This document shows positions 24,397 to 35,126 of a DNA stretch of 64,000 nt, piece by piece. Within the stretch, counting starts at the first letter, position 1. The number at the start of each line of letters is the position of its first letter. The stretch comes from Flavobacterium kayseriense (GTDB lineage: Bacteria; Bacteroidota; Bacteroidia; Flavobacteriales; Flavobacteriaceae). The notes beneath the pieces are model-generated. The model ran no database searches and was not told the origin of the DNA. It saw only the letters and a list, made by a program, of their open reading frames with translations. The DNA is taken from contig NZ_JACRUI010000002.1 in the NCBI RefSeq assembly GCF_014305095.1, positions 1 to 64,000 of the forward strand, written 5' to 3'. The position numbers were made by a program, and so were the translations under genes.

Positions 24397-25923
24397 TTAA
24401 TATCCAGGGTTTTGAGTCCAATTTCCAGCTGCGAATTGAATTTCTTCGATAGGAATTGGGAATAACTCGTTTCTGTTAGCCTTAAAATTTGGAATTTCTT
24501 GCAATGCTTTTCCTGTTCGAACTAAGTCAAAGAAACGGAAACCTTCACCTGCTAATTCAACTCGTCTTTCAGCTTGGATAAAATCAGCTAAAGCAGCTCC
24601 TGAAGCTGTAATATTGTGATCATTATCTCCAAAAGCTCTCGCTCTAACTTCATTCAAATATCTTCGTGCTAAAGCGTCATTAACCGCTGTACTTTTATTG
24701 TGTGCCTCAGCAGCCATCAATAGTACATCTGCATAGCGAATCGCTCTATAGTTGTTAGGGCTAGTTAATTTTACATCACCCGCTGCTTCTGGCCTTCTTG
24801 TTCTAGGTATATACTTTCTATTAAAAAAACCAGTATCTTGATTTTGTTTCGTGTAACTTGTACCTGGATTTTGAGCAATCCAAGCTACCATATCTAATAT
24901 AGTTACTGCTTTTCTAGAATCCCCAGCTTCAAATGCGCTAACAATTTTAGGCGTAGGCAAGTTAAAGTTATTCCCATCTGCAAAGGTAGGACCTACATAT
25001 CCAAAAGGACCTGCAAAACCAACAGCTACATTCCCTTCACTTGCTTGTAAAGCGCCATAACTAGCTCCTTCAACATCAGTATATTGTACTTCAAAAACAG
25101 ACTCAGGTCCGTTTTCACCAGCGTCTTCAAAAATACTTCCAAAAGGAGTTAATCCACTGCTAATTTGTTGTGGTGTCAAATTAGCCGTTGTTACTAAACG
25201 GTAGTTACCCGTTGCGATTAATTTATCAAAAGTCGCAGCCGCTAAATCATATTTTTTATCGTATAAATAGGCTTTCCCTAACAGAGCTAGAGCTGCACCA
25301 CTTGTTGCTCTACCCTTTTGAGAAGCAATTGGAGATAAATTTGCAGAAGCGTAAATTAAATCATTTTGAATTGAAGTGTAAACCTCAGCTATTGAAGAGC
25401 GAGGAATCGATTTTTCGTCTCCTGGAGTGAAACGAACATCACCTTTAATTGGGATTCCACCAAACCATTTCACTAATTCAAAGTGATAATAAGCTCGTAG
25501 AAAACGTGCTTCGGCAATTATTTGGTTTTTTCCTTGAAAATCAGTTTTATCTTTGAACTCCAAAATATAATTAGCTCTTTGAACTCCTGCAAACATCCAA
25601 TCCCAAAGCTGTTTCAAATTTGCATTTACGGGGCTGTGCGTCATCTGATCAATTTGTTGGTAACCGGGAACATCCGTTGGGCTATTACCTCCAGCAAACG
25701 TATTGTCAGAAGCAATTTCTCCCATTAGGACATTAATAAAAGTTGATTGCAACATATCGTAAGCTGCAATTAATGCACTATCATAATCTGATTTTGAGTT
25801 AAAGTAATTCTCTGAATCAATCGAATATTCAACTGGACGATCAATGAAATCGTCACTACAAGAAATCATCACAGTAGAAAATACCGTAATCATCAATAGG
25901 GTAATTAATAAATATTTTTTCAT
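24397..25923 (-). CDS. SusD/RagB-family outer-membrane lipoprotein
   Basis: The 508-residue protein is a SusD homologue, the lid of the SusCD glycan importer. The signal ends VMISC and is followed by SDDF, closely matching the flavobacterial surface-export signal. Typical SusD segments are present: FNSKSDYDSALIAAYDML, ARFLRAYYHFELVKWFGGIP, GKAYLYDKKYDLAAATF, YRAIRYADVLLMAAEA, LNEVRARAF, ERRVELAGEGFRFFDLVRTGKA and the closing LFPIPIEEI with NPGY at the end. Specificity is set by the surrounding GH16 and GH3 enzymes, hence beta-1,3-glucan. It lies 11 bases downstream of the SusC gene. Confidence 0.96.
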   Translation of the reverse strand: MKKYLLITLLMITVFSTVMISCSDDFIDRPVEYSIDSENYFNSKSDYDSALIAAYDMLQSTFINVLMGEIASDNTFAGGNSPTDVPGYQQIDQMTHSPVNANLKQLWDWMFAGVQRANYILEFKDKTDFQGKNQIIAEARFLRAYYHFELVKWFGGIPIKGDVRFTPGDEKSIPRSSIAEVYTSIQNDLIYASANLSPIASQKGRATSGAALALLGKAYLYDKKYDLAAATFDKLIATGNYRLVTTANLTPQQISSGLTPFGSIFEDAGENGPESVFEVQYTDVEGASYGALQASEGNVAVGFAGPFGYVGPTFADGNNFNLPTPKIVSAFEAGDSRKAVTILDMVAWIAQNPGTSYTKQNQDTGFFNRKYIPRTRRPEAAGDVKLTSPNNYRAIRYADVLLMAAEAHNKSTAVNDALARRYLNEVRARAFGDNDHNITASGAALADFIQAERRVELAGEGFRFFDLVRTGKALQEIPNFKANRNELFPIPIEEIQFAAGNWTQNPGY

Positions 25924-25934
25924 TTTTGTTTGAA

Positions 25935-28900
25935 TTAAAAATTAATGTTTAGACCTAACATATATGTTCTTGGAATAGGGTAGAAACCATAATCAATTCC
26001 TCCACCAATTGGAGCTCCATTAGAAGCACCTGGGTCAAAACCTTTGTACTTTGTAAAAGTGTAAAGGTTATTCACTCCCGCATAAAGGCGTACTTTACTA
26101 ATTCCCATTTTTTCAATATACCTTGGGTTTAAAGTATATCCTAATTGAATATTTTGAATTCTTACATAAGATGCATCTTCAACAAAATAATCCGAAAACA
26201 ATTTATTGCTAGTAGCGGCTGTAGTTACACGCGGTACACTAGTACTAGTACCTTCTCCCGTCCATCTTCCTAAAACATAATTCAACCTATTAGCATCGGG
26301 AGCAATACTTTCGTAATTACGAACCATATTATTTCCTAAAGAGGCAAACGTGTACATAGAGAAATCTAGAGCTTTGTAATTAAACTGCATATTAAAACCC
26401 ATGGTGGCGGTAGGAATTGGATCTCCAATATCTGTTCTGTCATCAAAGTCAATTTTTCCATCCTCATTTACATCGACGAATCTAATATCTCCCGGAGATG
26501 CAGCTACACCCAACGCTAATTGAGATGGAGCATCATTTACTTCTTGTTGATTCTGAAAAACACCATCGGTTTTCAAACCATAAAAATATCCTATCGAATG
26601 GCCTACTTGCATTCTAGATGGGGCTAATTGCCCTATTCCAAATGATCCACCCTCGATAAAAGGAGTTCCCATTTGTGTCACTTCGTTTCGCAATAATGTA
26701 ACATTGTACCCCAATGTCATATTAAAATCTTCAGAAAACTTGTTGCTGAAATTAGCTGAAAACTCGATACCTTCATTTCTAACAGTTCCTGCATTTATAG
26801 TTGGATTAGATGCACCAGGAGCTTGTCCTCCTGATATACCTGAAACTGGAATACCTGGAATTAATAAATCAGTACGAGTATCGATAAAATAATCGGCAAC
26901 TAGTGTTAGCTTATTGTTGAACAAATTCATATCTAAACCAATATCAAATTTCTTAGCCTCTTCCCATTTAAGATTTGGATTGGGTATTTGACCACTTGCT
27001 CTACCGTTTACTAGCGTTCCATCAAATACATAAGTAGCTTCGCCAGTTAATTGTGAGATGTATCCGTTATTAGGAATAGCATCATTACCAACAATACCAT
27101 AACTACCTCTTAATTTCAAGAAATTCACAACAGATGATTCTCCAAAAAATCCTTCATCAGATATAATCCAACCAGCAGTAACTGATGGAAAATAGCCAAA
27201 TTTATTACCTGGACCAAATTTAGTAGAACCGTCACGACGTATCATTCCCGATAATAAATATTTACCTTTATAGTCGTATTGCAATCTTCCAAAATAGGAA
27301 AGTCTTCTTTCATCATATACATACGATCCTACAGGTATCGTTCCTACTGCAGGCGCTCCATTTGCCAATGCTATATCAGCAAAGTCCCATGAATTGTTTG
27401 GTACATCAAAACCTGTAGCAAATAAACCATTTCCGTATTCTTTAAAGATTGTGTTACCAATTACACCAACAAATTTGTGGTTTTCTGCAACCGTTTTAGT
27501 GTATGTTGCAAATAAGTCAAATGAATAATTATTATCGTTTACAGCATTTTGAGAAACAGAGCTTCTTGTAGTATTAAATACTTTACCACTACCGTAATCA
27601 AGTAAGGCAGAAAAAGATTTACCCTCACTATTTGCTGTTTTAAAACCAATCGAGCTACTTAAGACAAAGGCGGGCGTAAACTTGTAATCAAGTCCAAAAT
27701 TCCCACTTATTTGCTTGAAGTTAAATTCATTATACGTATTTGCAATTTGAGCTAATGGATTGATCATTTCATTTCCTAATGAACCTCCAGGAAATTGCGT
27801 AAAGTTACCTGCTGTATCATACGGAGCAATATTAGAAGGAGCATTTACCGCATTTAATAGTACCGATGCATTACCATTTTCTGGTAAAGTCTTTCTATCA
27901 AAATAGGTGTAGATAACATTTGTTTTTAACTTTAATTTATCAGTAACGTCAGCACCTAATGATACTCTTGCTGTATTTCTTAAAAACCCTGATTTTGCTT
28001 TCCCTACAATACCTTCTTGATCAAGGTGAGAACCACTAACAGAATAGGTTATTTTATCTGAACCTCCTGAAAAAGTTAGATCATGACTAATAATTGGAAC
28101 ACCTGTACTTAAGGTTTGATCCTGCCAGTTTGTTCCTTTCCCTAATCCACTTACATTTGGATAAGGAATAGCGCTACCGCTATTAGCGTAGCTTTCATTT
28201 AATAGTAAAGCGTATTCAGTTGCATTTAACGTTGGTAAAGTGCGAGAAGTTTCTTGAAAACCAACATACGAATTATATGCAATTTTGCCCTTAGAGTTCT
28301 TCTTACCTGTTTTAGTAGTTACCAAGATCACTCCATTTGCAGCTGCCGAACCATAAATGGCAGCTTGTGCATCTTTCAAAACGGTAATAGTTTCGACGTC
28401 ATTAGGATTTAGTAATCCCAACTCGCCAATATATCCGTCTATAATAGTCAGCGGTTTTGCATCACCATTAGTTGCTATACCTCTAATACGAATATCAAGA
28501 GCTGCTCCAGGGGAACCTGACTGCGATGTTACATTGACACCTGAGACAGTTCCTTGTAAAGCTTGCTCGATTCTAACAGGCTTTAAAACTTCTAGTGTTT
28601 TGCTATCTACGATAGAAACAGCACCGGTAACTTCTTTCTTTTTTTGACTACCATATCCAATCACAACTACTTCATCTAGCAATTTTGAATCCTCAATCAA
28701 AACAATAGACAATGAACTATTTGCAGATACTACTTTATATTCAAGATTTTTATAACCTATATAAGAAAACACCAACGTAGCCCCAGTTGAAACGTTTTTC
28801 AAAGAAAAACGACCATCAATATCTGACGCTGTATTAGCAGTTCCATTTTTAACTTGAATATTTACTCCTGGTATAGGTAAACCAGAACCTGTTTCTTTAA

Positions 28901-28982
28901 CAACTCCTCCTACCTCTACTCCTTGCGCGAAACTCAAAGAGGAAAGAAAGAGGAACAGAATCAATAGATAGTTTGTCTTCAT
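25935..28982 (-). CDS. SusC/RagA-family TonB-dependent outer-membrane transporter
   Basis: The 1015-residue protein has a signal peptide (MKTNYLLILFLFLSSLSFAQ) and an N-terminal carboxypeptidase-regulatory-like domain (about 25-100). The SusC signature LDEVVVIGYGSQKKKEVTGAVS and a plug (about 105-225, with VLKDAQAAIYGSAAANGVILVTTKTGKK) follow, then a 22-strand barrel ending in an aromatic residue (LGLNINF). It imports oligosaccharides with SusD, energised by TonB. I use the ATG at 28982, since the 23 codons upstream in frame lie before the signal peptide. It is the first gene of the operon. Confidence 0.96.
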   Translation of the reverse strand: MKTNYLLILFLFLSSLSFAQGVEVGGVVKETGSGLPIPGVNIQVKNGTANTASDIDGRFSLKNVSTGATLVFSYIGYKNLEYKVVSANSSLSIVLIEDSKLLDEVVVIGYGSQKKKEVTGAVSIVDSKTLEVLKPVRIEQALQGTVSGVNVTSQSGSPGAALDIRIRGIATNGDAKPLTIIDGYIGELGLLNPNDVETITVLKDAQAAIYGSAAANGVILVTTKTGKKNSKGKIAYNSYVGFQETSRTLPTLNATEYALLLNESYANSGSAIPYPNVSGLGKGTNWQDQTLSTGVPIISHDLTFSGGSDKITYSVSGSHLDQEGIVGKAKSGFLRNTARVSLGADVTDKLKLKTNVIYTYFDRKTLPENGNASVLLNAVNAPSNIAPYDTAGNFTQFPGGSLGNEMINPLAQIANTYNEFNFKQISGNFGLDYKFTPAFVLSSSIGFKTANSEGKSFSALLDYGSGKVFNTTRSSVSQNAVNDNNYSFDLFATYTKTVAENHKFVGVIGNTIFKEYGNGLFATGFDVPNNSWDFADIALANGAPAVGTIPVGSYVYDERRLSYFGRLQYDYKGKYLLSGMIRRDGSTKFGPGNKFGYFPSVTAGWIISDEGFFGESSVVNFLKLRGSYGIVGNDAIPNNGYISQLTGEATYVFDGTLVNGRASGQIPNPNLKWEEAKKFDIGLDMNLFNNKLTLVADYFIDTRTDLLIPGIPVSGISGGQAPGASNPTINAGTVRNEGIEFSANFSNKFSEDFNMTLGYNVTLLRNEVTQMGTPFIEGGSFGIGQLAPSRMQVGHSIGYFYGLKTDGVFQNQQEVNDAPSQLALGVAASPGDIRFVDVNEDGKIDFDDRTDIGDPIPTATMGFNMQFNYKALDFSMYTFASLGNNMVRNYESIAPDANRLNYVLGRWTGEGTSTSVPRVTTAATSNKLFSDYFVEDASYVRIQNIQLGYTLNPRYIEKMGISKVRLYAGVNNLYTFTKYKGFDPGASNGAPIGGGIDYGFYPIPRTYMLGLNINF

Positions 28983-29085
28983 AATTTTGTTTTTAGTGAA
29001 TTGTAAATTTAAAAGAGACAAATGAATATAACTTAAAAATAACCTCAACAAAAAACATACAATGCAAAAAAAAATTATAATTATT

Positions 29086-29141
29086 AAAGATACCTTAAAG
29101 AATCAGTATAAATCACAACTTAATCAGTAGTTATGACTACT
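29086..29141 (-). promoter_or_regulatory. Probable promoter and regulator site of the glucan-utilisation operon
   Basis: On the minus strand TATCTTTA (29086-29093) resembles the -7 box with one mismatch, with a TTG 23 bases upstream. Just beyond lies the inverted repeat AGTAGT-TATG-ACTACT (29126-29141). AATCAGTA also occurs twice in direct orientation 21 bases apart (29101 and 29122). Repeats upstream of a poor -7 box fit an activator-dependent promoter, presumably for the adjacent sensor-regulator. The leader to the SusC start would be about 100 bases. Confidence 0.4.
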
Positions 29142-29157
29142 TAATTAAAAGAGAAAA

Positions 29158-29183
29158 CCACAACAATAACGTTAATGTTGTGG
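29158..29183 (-). terminator. Terminator of the sensor-regulator gene
   Basis: A 26-bp near-perfect palindrome has CCACAACA arms (29158-29165 and 29176-29183) and a TAACGTTA centre. On the minus strand it is followed by TTTTCTCTTTT. It lies 36 bases past the stop of the regulator gene and separates it from the SusC operon. Confidence 0.7.
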
Positions 29184-29218
29184 TAATGTATAGTTTTTAA
29201 AGCTGATTTTAGGTGTAA

Positions 29219-32050
29219 CTATACAGCTAAAATGTATTCTGTAAGTCCTTGTTCATGCGATAATTCCATTTTTTTCCTCAATCGGTATCTTTTTATTTCT
29301 ACACTACGTACTGAAATATTTAGAAGCGGAGCAATTTCTTTTGAAGTTAAATTTAATCTGAGGTAGGCACATAAACGTAAATCATTAGAGGTTAACGTAG
29401 GGTGAAGACTCTTTATTTTCTTAAAAAACTCTTTATCCGTATTTTCAAAAGCTTCTTTAAAAATAGTCCAAGAATCTTTACCAGTTATGTTTTTATTGAT
29501 TGTGCTTATTACTGTTTTGATACTTCGGTTATCATCGGCATTAGTCTTTTTCAAATCGGCTTTAATGAACTCTAGCAATTCATTCTTACCATGTAAACTC
29601 ATCGTCGAAGCAGCAAGCTCTTTATTAATCGTATCAACATCTTGAGATAGCTGTTCGTTTCTCATTCGCATCATCTGCTGCTCATTTTCTAACTCTTTAA
29701 TTTCAAGTAGCAAATTATTTTCTTCAATAAGCTTTTCTTTTTGTCTTTGATAATATCTGTTATAATAACCATGACCAAATCGGATTAGAAATACCGCTAT
29801 CACAAAATAAATTACCATGGCCAAAGTAGTAAAATACCATGGTTTAAGAATTGAAAATTCATAAACTGCGTTGCTATCTAGATTAGAATTAGCAAACTTG
29901 GCTTTTACTCTAAAAACGTAATCGCCTGATGGTAAATTTTTAAAACTTACTGATGCCTTGCTATTCCAATCTGTCCACTGATTTTGAAAACCTTCCAAAA
30001 TATATTGATATTCGACTGTGATATACTTATTGTATTCTGGCACACTGTAAAATATATTTATATTATTTTCTTGATAGTTAAAGCTCCCTTTTTCATTTAT
30101 GGCATTACTACTACTTTCCCCATCCAAGAAATTGGAAGTTACACTATTGATTAAAACCTTATAATTCTTGAATACTAAATCATTGATATTCATTAAATAA
30201 TACCCATCAGTAGTACCAAAAAAATAAGTAAATGGCGATAATTGCGTAATATTTTCATACCCTAGCATAGAATTAGTCAGAGATACGGGAATAGGAATAC
30301 TGTTTTTTTTGAGCTGATCACTAAATTTAGTTGCTGAATAATAGTTAATATAGTTTTTTGAAAATAACCATATTTTATTGGAGTCATCAACAATCATTTT
30401 GCCAGATGTGTATTGATCTTTTTCGAAAACGGAACTTAGTACAACATCTTTTTCAAAAAGCTTTGACTTTTCGTTCAATTTAAAAACACCTCCTTTAAAG
30501 GCATAGTAAATTGAATTATTAAATTTGACTAAACTTGCATTTTTTCCTTTTGTAGGATTTTCATAGGTACTATATTTTAAAGCTCTTTGTAATGATTTAT
30601 CTACTGGAACCCTAAACACTCCCTTGTATTCATGACTTACAAAAATTTCAGAATTATTAGTTATTTCTATGTACCTGGATGAATAATCAAACCCCTTAAT
30701 TTTATTTCTAAACCGCCATTGATTACCTACTTTTTCGAGGACTGAAATACCATAATAATTCCCCTGCAGAAGTAAGTTGCTGTTACCTGGCACCGAAGTA
30801 AATTTCCAAGTACCAGAATCAGAGAAAATATTCAATGCAAGTCCTTTTGAGATAACAAAGGTTCCTTTATCGTGACCACAAAAAAGAATACCATCATAGC
30901 TAAAAATAGACCAAACTTGACCCTTTGTGCCTTTAATGAACTGAAATGGCTCATTACTCTTGTACTTTTTGTAGAATAAACCTTGATTAGTTCCAACATA
31001 CAAATTACCTTCAAACAGTTTAGAAGTATAAACCGTTCCTAAATCTCCCGAATTATCAACAAAACTTTGAATAGGAGATTGCATATTAATACAAGTGATT
31101 CCATTATCGAGTCCTACCCATAGATTTTTCTCAAAATCCTCAAATAAAGACAAAGCAGTATTATTACTTAAACCTTTACGTTGGGTTATATGATATTTTT
31201 TATTTCCCTCTTTGGTTAAGACGTAGATACCATTGGAAACCGTTCCTACAGCGTAGTGGTCATTTGATAGTGCTTCACAACTATATACACTCCCGTCTTC
31301 TAATTCCGAATCAATTTCAGTATTAAATTTAGATAACGTTGGACCGTTTATCTGGTAAAACCCGGCTGTTTGGGTGGAGATTATTAAACCTTCGTCTCTA
31401 AAAAACATATTAACGATATGACTTTTTCGCAAAACCGGATGTGCAGATACTAGTTTACTCCTACCCCCTTCTATCTCATACAATCCTTGATTAATTACTT
31501 GATAGTAGATACCATTGCTGGTACTGAATGATTTCACAATAGGTGCCGAAGGAGTTATAATTTTAAAAGTTCTTTTTTTTGTATCGTAAATGTAAATTCT
31601 GTTTAAGGACTGAAAAACAATCCAACTATCATAAGCAATAATATTCCAAAACTGTTCATCATCTAATAAAGTAGAACGTATCGCATTACTCAAAGAATGA
31701 TACTGTAATAAGCCGTTGCTTTTACGATTCCAGTATCCAAACTCCATGTAGCTTCCAGTATAGATCCGGTCACCAATAACTTTTACAGAACGAAGGATTG
31801 TTTCATTGGGTGAGGGATACAACTTCCAGTAGGAGCCATTGAATTCCAATAAACCGTCGTTATTTGCAAAGTAGAGAAACTGATTTTGATCTTGTCCAAT
31901 CATCCAATTCTGATTACCAGCACCGTAGGTAATTGGCGTATAGTTAACTATCGGTGGTAAATCTTGTGAAAAACCGTTAACAAAAAAAATAAAAAATAGT
32001 ACGATTAATTTTGCTTTCAAGTTGAGCTGTTTAAAAGTGGTTCCTCCCAC
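29219..32050 (-). CDS. Membrane propeller sensor with LuxR-type HTH, no kinase
   Basis: The 943-residue protein has a signal sequence (about 11-29) and about 600 residues of two-component-regulator propeller repeats. A Y_Y_Y domain follows (about 640-735, NNINIFYSVPEYNKYITVEYQYILEGF), then one membrane helix (about 742-760) and a coiled coil (about 770-830). It ends in a LuxR-like HTH (about 880-940, TSNDLRLCAYLRLNLTSKEIAPLLNISVRSVEIKRYRLRKK). There is no His-kinase or receiver domain, so a periplasmic ligand must act directly on a membrane-tethered DNA-binding domain. Position argues for control of the glucan locus. The GTG at 32050 or a TTG at 32020, which gives a cleaner signal peptide, could be the start. 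Confidence 0.9.
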   Translation of the reverse strand: MGGTTFKQLNLKAKLIVLFFIFFVNGFSQDLPPIVNYTPITYGAGNQNWMIGQDQNQFLYFANNDGLLEFNGSYWKLYPSPNETILRSVKVIGDRIYTGSYMEFGYWNRKSNGLLQYHSLSNAIRSTLLDDEQFWNIIAYDSWIVFQSLNRIYIYDTKKRTFKIITPSAPIVKSFSTSNGIYYQVINQGLYEIEGGRSKLVSAHPVLRKSHIVNMFFRDEGLIISTQTAGFYQINGPTLSKFNTEIDSELEDGSVYSCEALSNDHYAVGTVSNGIYVLTKEGNKKYHITQRKGLSNNTALSLFEDFEKNLWVGLDNGITCINMQSPIQSFVDNSGDLGTVYTSKLFEGNLYVGTNQGLFYKKYKSNEPFQFIKGTKGQVWSIFSYDGILFCGHDKGTFVISKGLALNIFSDSGTWKFTSVPGNSNLLLQGNYYGISVLEKVGNQWRFRNKIKGFDYSSRYIEITNNSEIFVSHEYKGVFRVPVDKSLQRALKYSTYENPTKGKNASLVKFNNSIYYAFKGGVFKLNEKSKLFEKDVVLSSVFEKDQYTSGKMIVDDSNKIWLFSKNYINYYSATKFSDQLKKNSIPIPVSLTNSMLGYENITQLSPFTYFFGTTDGYYLMNINDLVFKNYKVLINSVTSNFLDGESSSNAINEKGSFNYQENNINIFYSVPEYNKYITVEYQYILEGFQNQWTDWNSKASVSFKNLPSGDYVFRVKAKFANSNLDSNAVYEFSILKPWYFTTLAMVIYFVIAVFLIRFGHGYYNRYYQRQKEKLIEENNLLLEIKELENEQQMMRMRNEQLSQDVDTINKELAASTMSLHGKNELLEFIKADLKKTNADDNRSIKTVISTINKNITGKDSWTIFKEAFENTDKEFFKKIKSLHPTLTSNDLRLCAYLRLNLTSKEIAPLLNISVRSVEIKRYRLRKKMELSHEQGLTEYILAV

Positions 32051-32191
32051 AAATTTAAGCTTAAATTGTGTAGCGAAAAAATAATAATAAAGAATACTAT
32101 GTCTAAAGGAGTGATACGTTTTTCAAATTAAAAAGCTTCACCTTAACAGTTTTATGATTTGTTCATCCTTACTTCTCTGCTCAAAAATGAT

Positions 32192-32199
32192 TACTTTTG
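32192..32199 (+). promoter_or_regulatory. -7 box of uvrA
   Basis: TACTTTTG matches TAnnTTTG, 20 bases before the ATG at 32219. It lies inside the upstream extension of the frame and so supports the shorter start. Confidence 0.6.
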
Positions 32200-32218
32200 T
32201 AAAAATCCATTATTTTTT

Positions 32219-35005
32219 ATGCAAAGCGACTTTTCAAAAATAGATCCAAAAAAAAATATAATTATAAAAGGGGCTCAAGTCCACAATTTAAAGAATGTTG
32301 ATGTTGTTATTCCAAGAAATAAACTTGTAGTAATAACTGGACTTTCGGGCTCAGGAAAATCGAGTTTAGCGTTTGATACGCTCTATGCAGAGGGTCAACG
32401 TCGTTATGTAGAAAGCCTATCCTCGTATGCTCGACAATTTCTTGGTCGTTTAGACAAACCCAAAGTAGAATACATTAAAGGTATAGCTCCTGCCATTGCT
32501 ATTGAGCAAAAAGTAAATACGACTAACGCGAGATCAACTGTAGGAACTTCTACAGAGATTTATGATTATATGAAACTTCTATTCGCCCGAGTTGGAAGAA
32601 CGTTTTCTCCGATTTCAGGAAAAGAAGTAAAGAAAAACACCGTTACTGATGTTGTCGCTGATGTAAAAAATTTAGAATTAGAAAGCAAATGGCTTTTACT
32701 TGCTCCTATTCACTTAGAGAAAGGGCGCAAGTTCGAAGACAAGCTAAAAGTATTATTACAACAAGGTTTTTCAAGGATTCTTGTGGGAGACAAAATGATT
32801 CGTTTAGATGAAATTGAACAGCACAAACTAGATCCTAAAAAAACGACATTAATCATCGATCGAATTGTTGTTAAAGAAGAGGAGGAGTTTTACAATAGAC
32901 TAGCTGATGCAGTACAAACCGCATTTTATGAAGGAAAAGGTATTTGTTACTTGCAAGAATTGAATTCAGTAAAACGATTTGAATATTCTAATAATTTTGA
33001 ATTAGATGGTATTGCTTTTTTAGAACCCAATGTTCATTTGTTTAGTTTTAACAATCCTTATGGAGCCTGCCCCGTTTGTGAAGGTTATGGTAATATCATT
33101 GGTATTGACAGCGAACTTGTGATCCCCAACACTACCTTATCAATATATGAAAATGCAATTTTTCCGTGGCGAGGCGACAGCATGGGGTGGTTTAGAGACG
33201 AATTAGTAAATAATGCTTACAAGTTTGACTTCCCTATTCACAAACCATTCTATGAGCTATCTGATACTCAAAAAGAACTCATTTGGACAGGAAACAGCTA
33301 CTTTCAAGGATTAAATGACTTTTTTAAGGAACTTGAAGAAAAAAATTATAAAATACAAAACCGAGTTATGCTTTCTCGTTATCGCGGTAAAACAAAATGC
33401 CATTCTTGCAAAGGAAAACGTTTACGAGTAGAAGCATCGTATGTGAAAATAAATTCAAAAACAGTTTCAGAACTTGTCGATTTACCTATTAAACATCTAG
33501 TTACTTTTTTTAAGAATTTAGAATTAGACGAATATGAAAATCAAATCGCAAAACGTTTATTAGTTGAAATAAACAACCGGTTATCCTTCTTGACTGAGGT
33601 TGGTTTGGACTACTTGACTTTAAATAGGAATTCTGCATCCTTGTCTGGAGGTGAATCGCAACGTATTAATTTAGCAACCTCTTTAGGGAGTAGTTTAGTA
33701 GGATCGATGTACATCCTTGATGAACCCAGTATTGGTTTGCACCCTAAGGATACGGAACGTTTAATCAAAGTATTGTTATCTCTTCGTGACTTAGGAAATA
33801 CGGTAATCGTAGTTGAACATGATGAGGATATTATGAAAGCTGCAGACATGATTATCGATATTGGACCAGAAGCAGGAACTTTTGGTGGTAATTTAGTTGC
33901 TCAAGGCACTTACGAAGAAATTTTAAAATGTGATTCACTAACTGCAAAATACCTTAATGGCGAAGAAAAAATCGCTGTACCTAAAAAACGCAGAAAGTAT
34001 AAGAACTTTGTTGAAATAAAAGGAGCTCGAGAAAACAACCTTCAAAATATAGATGTTCTTTTCCCGCTGGATGTTTTAACTGTAATCACCGGAGTATCTG
34101 GTAGTGGGAAGAGTACGCTTATAAAGAAAATTCTTTTTCCTGCCATGCAAAAAAAGCTTGAGAACGTTGGAGAAAAAGCAGGTCAGTTTACTGAAATATC
34201 AGGATCTTATTCGCAAATAAAACATATTGAGTATGTAGATCAAAATCCTATTGGGCGTAGCTCACGTTCAAACCCAGTTACTTATATAAAAGCCTACGAC
34301 GATATAAGAGACTTATTTTCCAAAGAAAAATTATCGCAAATAAGAGGATACCAAGCCAAGCACTTTTCTTTTAATGTTGATGGTGGCCGCTGCGAAACAT
34401 GCAAAGGAGAGGGTTCTATTAACGTAGAGATGGTTTTCATGGCAGATGTACAATTGCCTTGCGAAACTTGCCATGGGAAACGATTTAAAAAAGAAGTATT
34501 AGAGGTTACCTTTCACGACAAAAGCATACATGACGTCCTTACAATGACGATTGATGACGCAGTATCTTTTTTTGAAACTAATAAACAAGCCAAAATAACC
34601 CAAAAACTAAAACCGTTACAAGATGTTGGTTTAGGATATGTACAATTGGGACAGTCTTCTTCTACCTTATCTGGTGGAGAAGCACAACGTATTAAACTTG
34701 CCTCTTTCTTAGTGAAAGGCGCTACTAAGGATAAAGCACTTTTTGTGTTTGATGAACCTACCACGGGTTTACATTTTCATGACATTAAAAAACTATTGGC
34801 TTCATTTGATGCATTAATTGAGAAAGGACACTCTATCTTGGTAATAGAGCATAATCTTGATTTAATAAAGTGTGGGGATTGGATTATTGACTTAGGGCCG
34901 GAGGGAGGAGAAAATGGCGGACAATTACTAGCAGTAGGAACTCCAGAAGAAATCGCTAAAAATAAAAAATCAATTACAGGAGCATACTTAAAAGCTGTAC
35001 TATAA
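32219..35005 (+). CDS. uvrA: Excinuclease ABC subunit UvrA
   Basis: The 928-residue damage-recognition ATPase of nucleotide excision repair has two ABC modules. Walker A motifs are GLSGSGKSS (about 41-49) and GVSGSGKST in the C-terminal half. Signatures are [12 protein letters not shown] and [12 protein letters not shown], and Walker B segments are [11 protein letters not shown] and [11 protein letters not shown]. Zinc modules are seen as CPVCEGYG with CHSCKGKRL, and CETCKGEG with CETCHGKRF. The start at 32219 (MQSDFSKID) follows a promoter box; the open frame extends 20 codons further but those precede the likely transcript start. The gene is single and ends at a strong terminator. Confidence 0.97.
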   Translation: MQSDFSKIDPKKNIIIKGAQVHNLKNVDVVIPRNKLVVITGLSGSGKSSLAFDTLYAEGQRRYVESLSSYARQFLGRLDKPKVEYIKGIAPAIAIEQKVNTTNARSTVGTSTEIYDYMKLLFARVGRTFSPISGKEVKKNTVTDVVADVKNLELESKWLLLAPIHLEKGRKFEDKLKVLLQQGFSRILVGDKMIRLDEIEQHKLDPKKTTLIIDRIVVKEEEEFYNRLADAVQTAFYEGKGICYLQELNSVKRFEYSNNFELDGIAFLEPNVHLFSFNNPYGACPVCEGYGNIIGIDSELVIPNTTLSIYENAIFPWRGDSMGWFRDELVNNAYKFDFPIHKPFYELSDTQKELIWTGNSYFQGLNDFFKELEEKNYKIQNRVMLSRYRGKTKCHSCKGKRLRVEASYVKINSKTVSELVDLPIKHLVTFFKNLELDEYENQIAKRLLVEINNRLSFLTEVGLDYLTLNRNSASLSGGESQRINLATSLGSSLVGSMYILDEPSIGLHPKDTERLIKVLLSLRDLGNTVIVVEHDEDIMKAADMIIDIGPEAGTFGGNLVAQGTYEEILKCDSLTAKYLNGEEKIAVPKKRRKYKNFVEIKGARENNLQNIDVLFPLDVLTVITGVSGSGKSTLIKKILFPAMQKKLENVGEKAGQFTEISGSYSQIKHIEYVDQNPIGRSSRSNPVTYIKAYDDIRDLFSKEKLSQIRGYQAKHFSFNVDGGRCETCKGEGSINVEMVFMADVQLPCETCHGKRFKKEVLEVTFHDKSIHDVLTMTIDDAVSFFETNKQAKITQKLKPLQDVGLGYVQLGQSSSTLSGGEAQRIKLASFLVKGATKDKALFVFDEPTTGLHFHDIKKLLASFDALIEKGHSILVIEHNLDLIKCGDWIIDLGPEGGENGGQLLAVGTPEEIAKNKKSITGAYLKAVL

Positions 35006-35010
35006 AAAAA

Positions 35011-35045
35011 GAAGCAGAAAAATAGATGCTATTTTTCTGCTTTCT
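35011..35045 (+). terminator. Terminator of uvrA
   Basis: AAGCAGAAAAATAG (from 35012) pairs with CTATTTTTCTGCTT (35029-35042) around a three-base loop, preceded by an A-run and followed by a T/C-rich tract. It lies six bases after the uvrA stop. Confidence 0.85.
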
Positions 35046-35126
35046 TCAAAAAACTAGGTTCAAATTATTTTTGGTAGGCCGTATATTTTATCTCCCTACC
35101 GAGATAGTACTTTACATTAAAAATAA

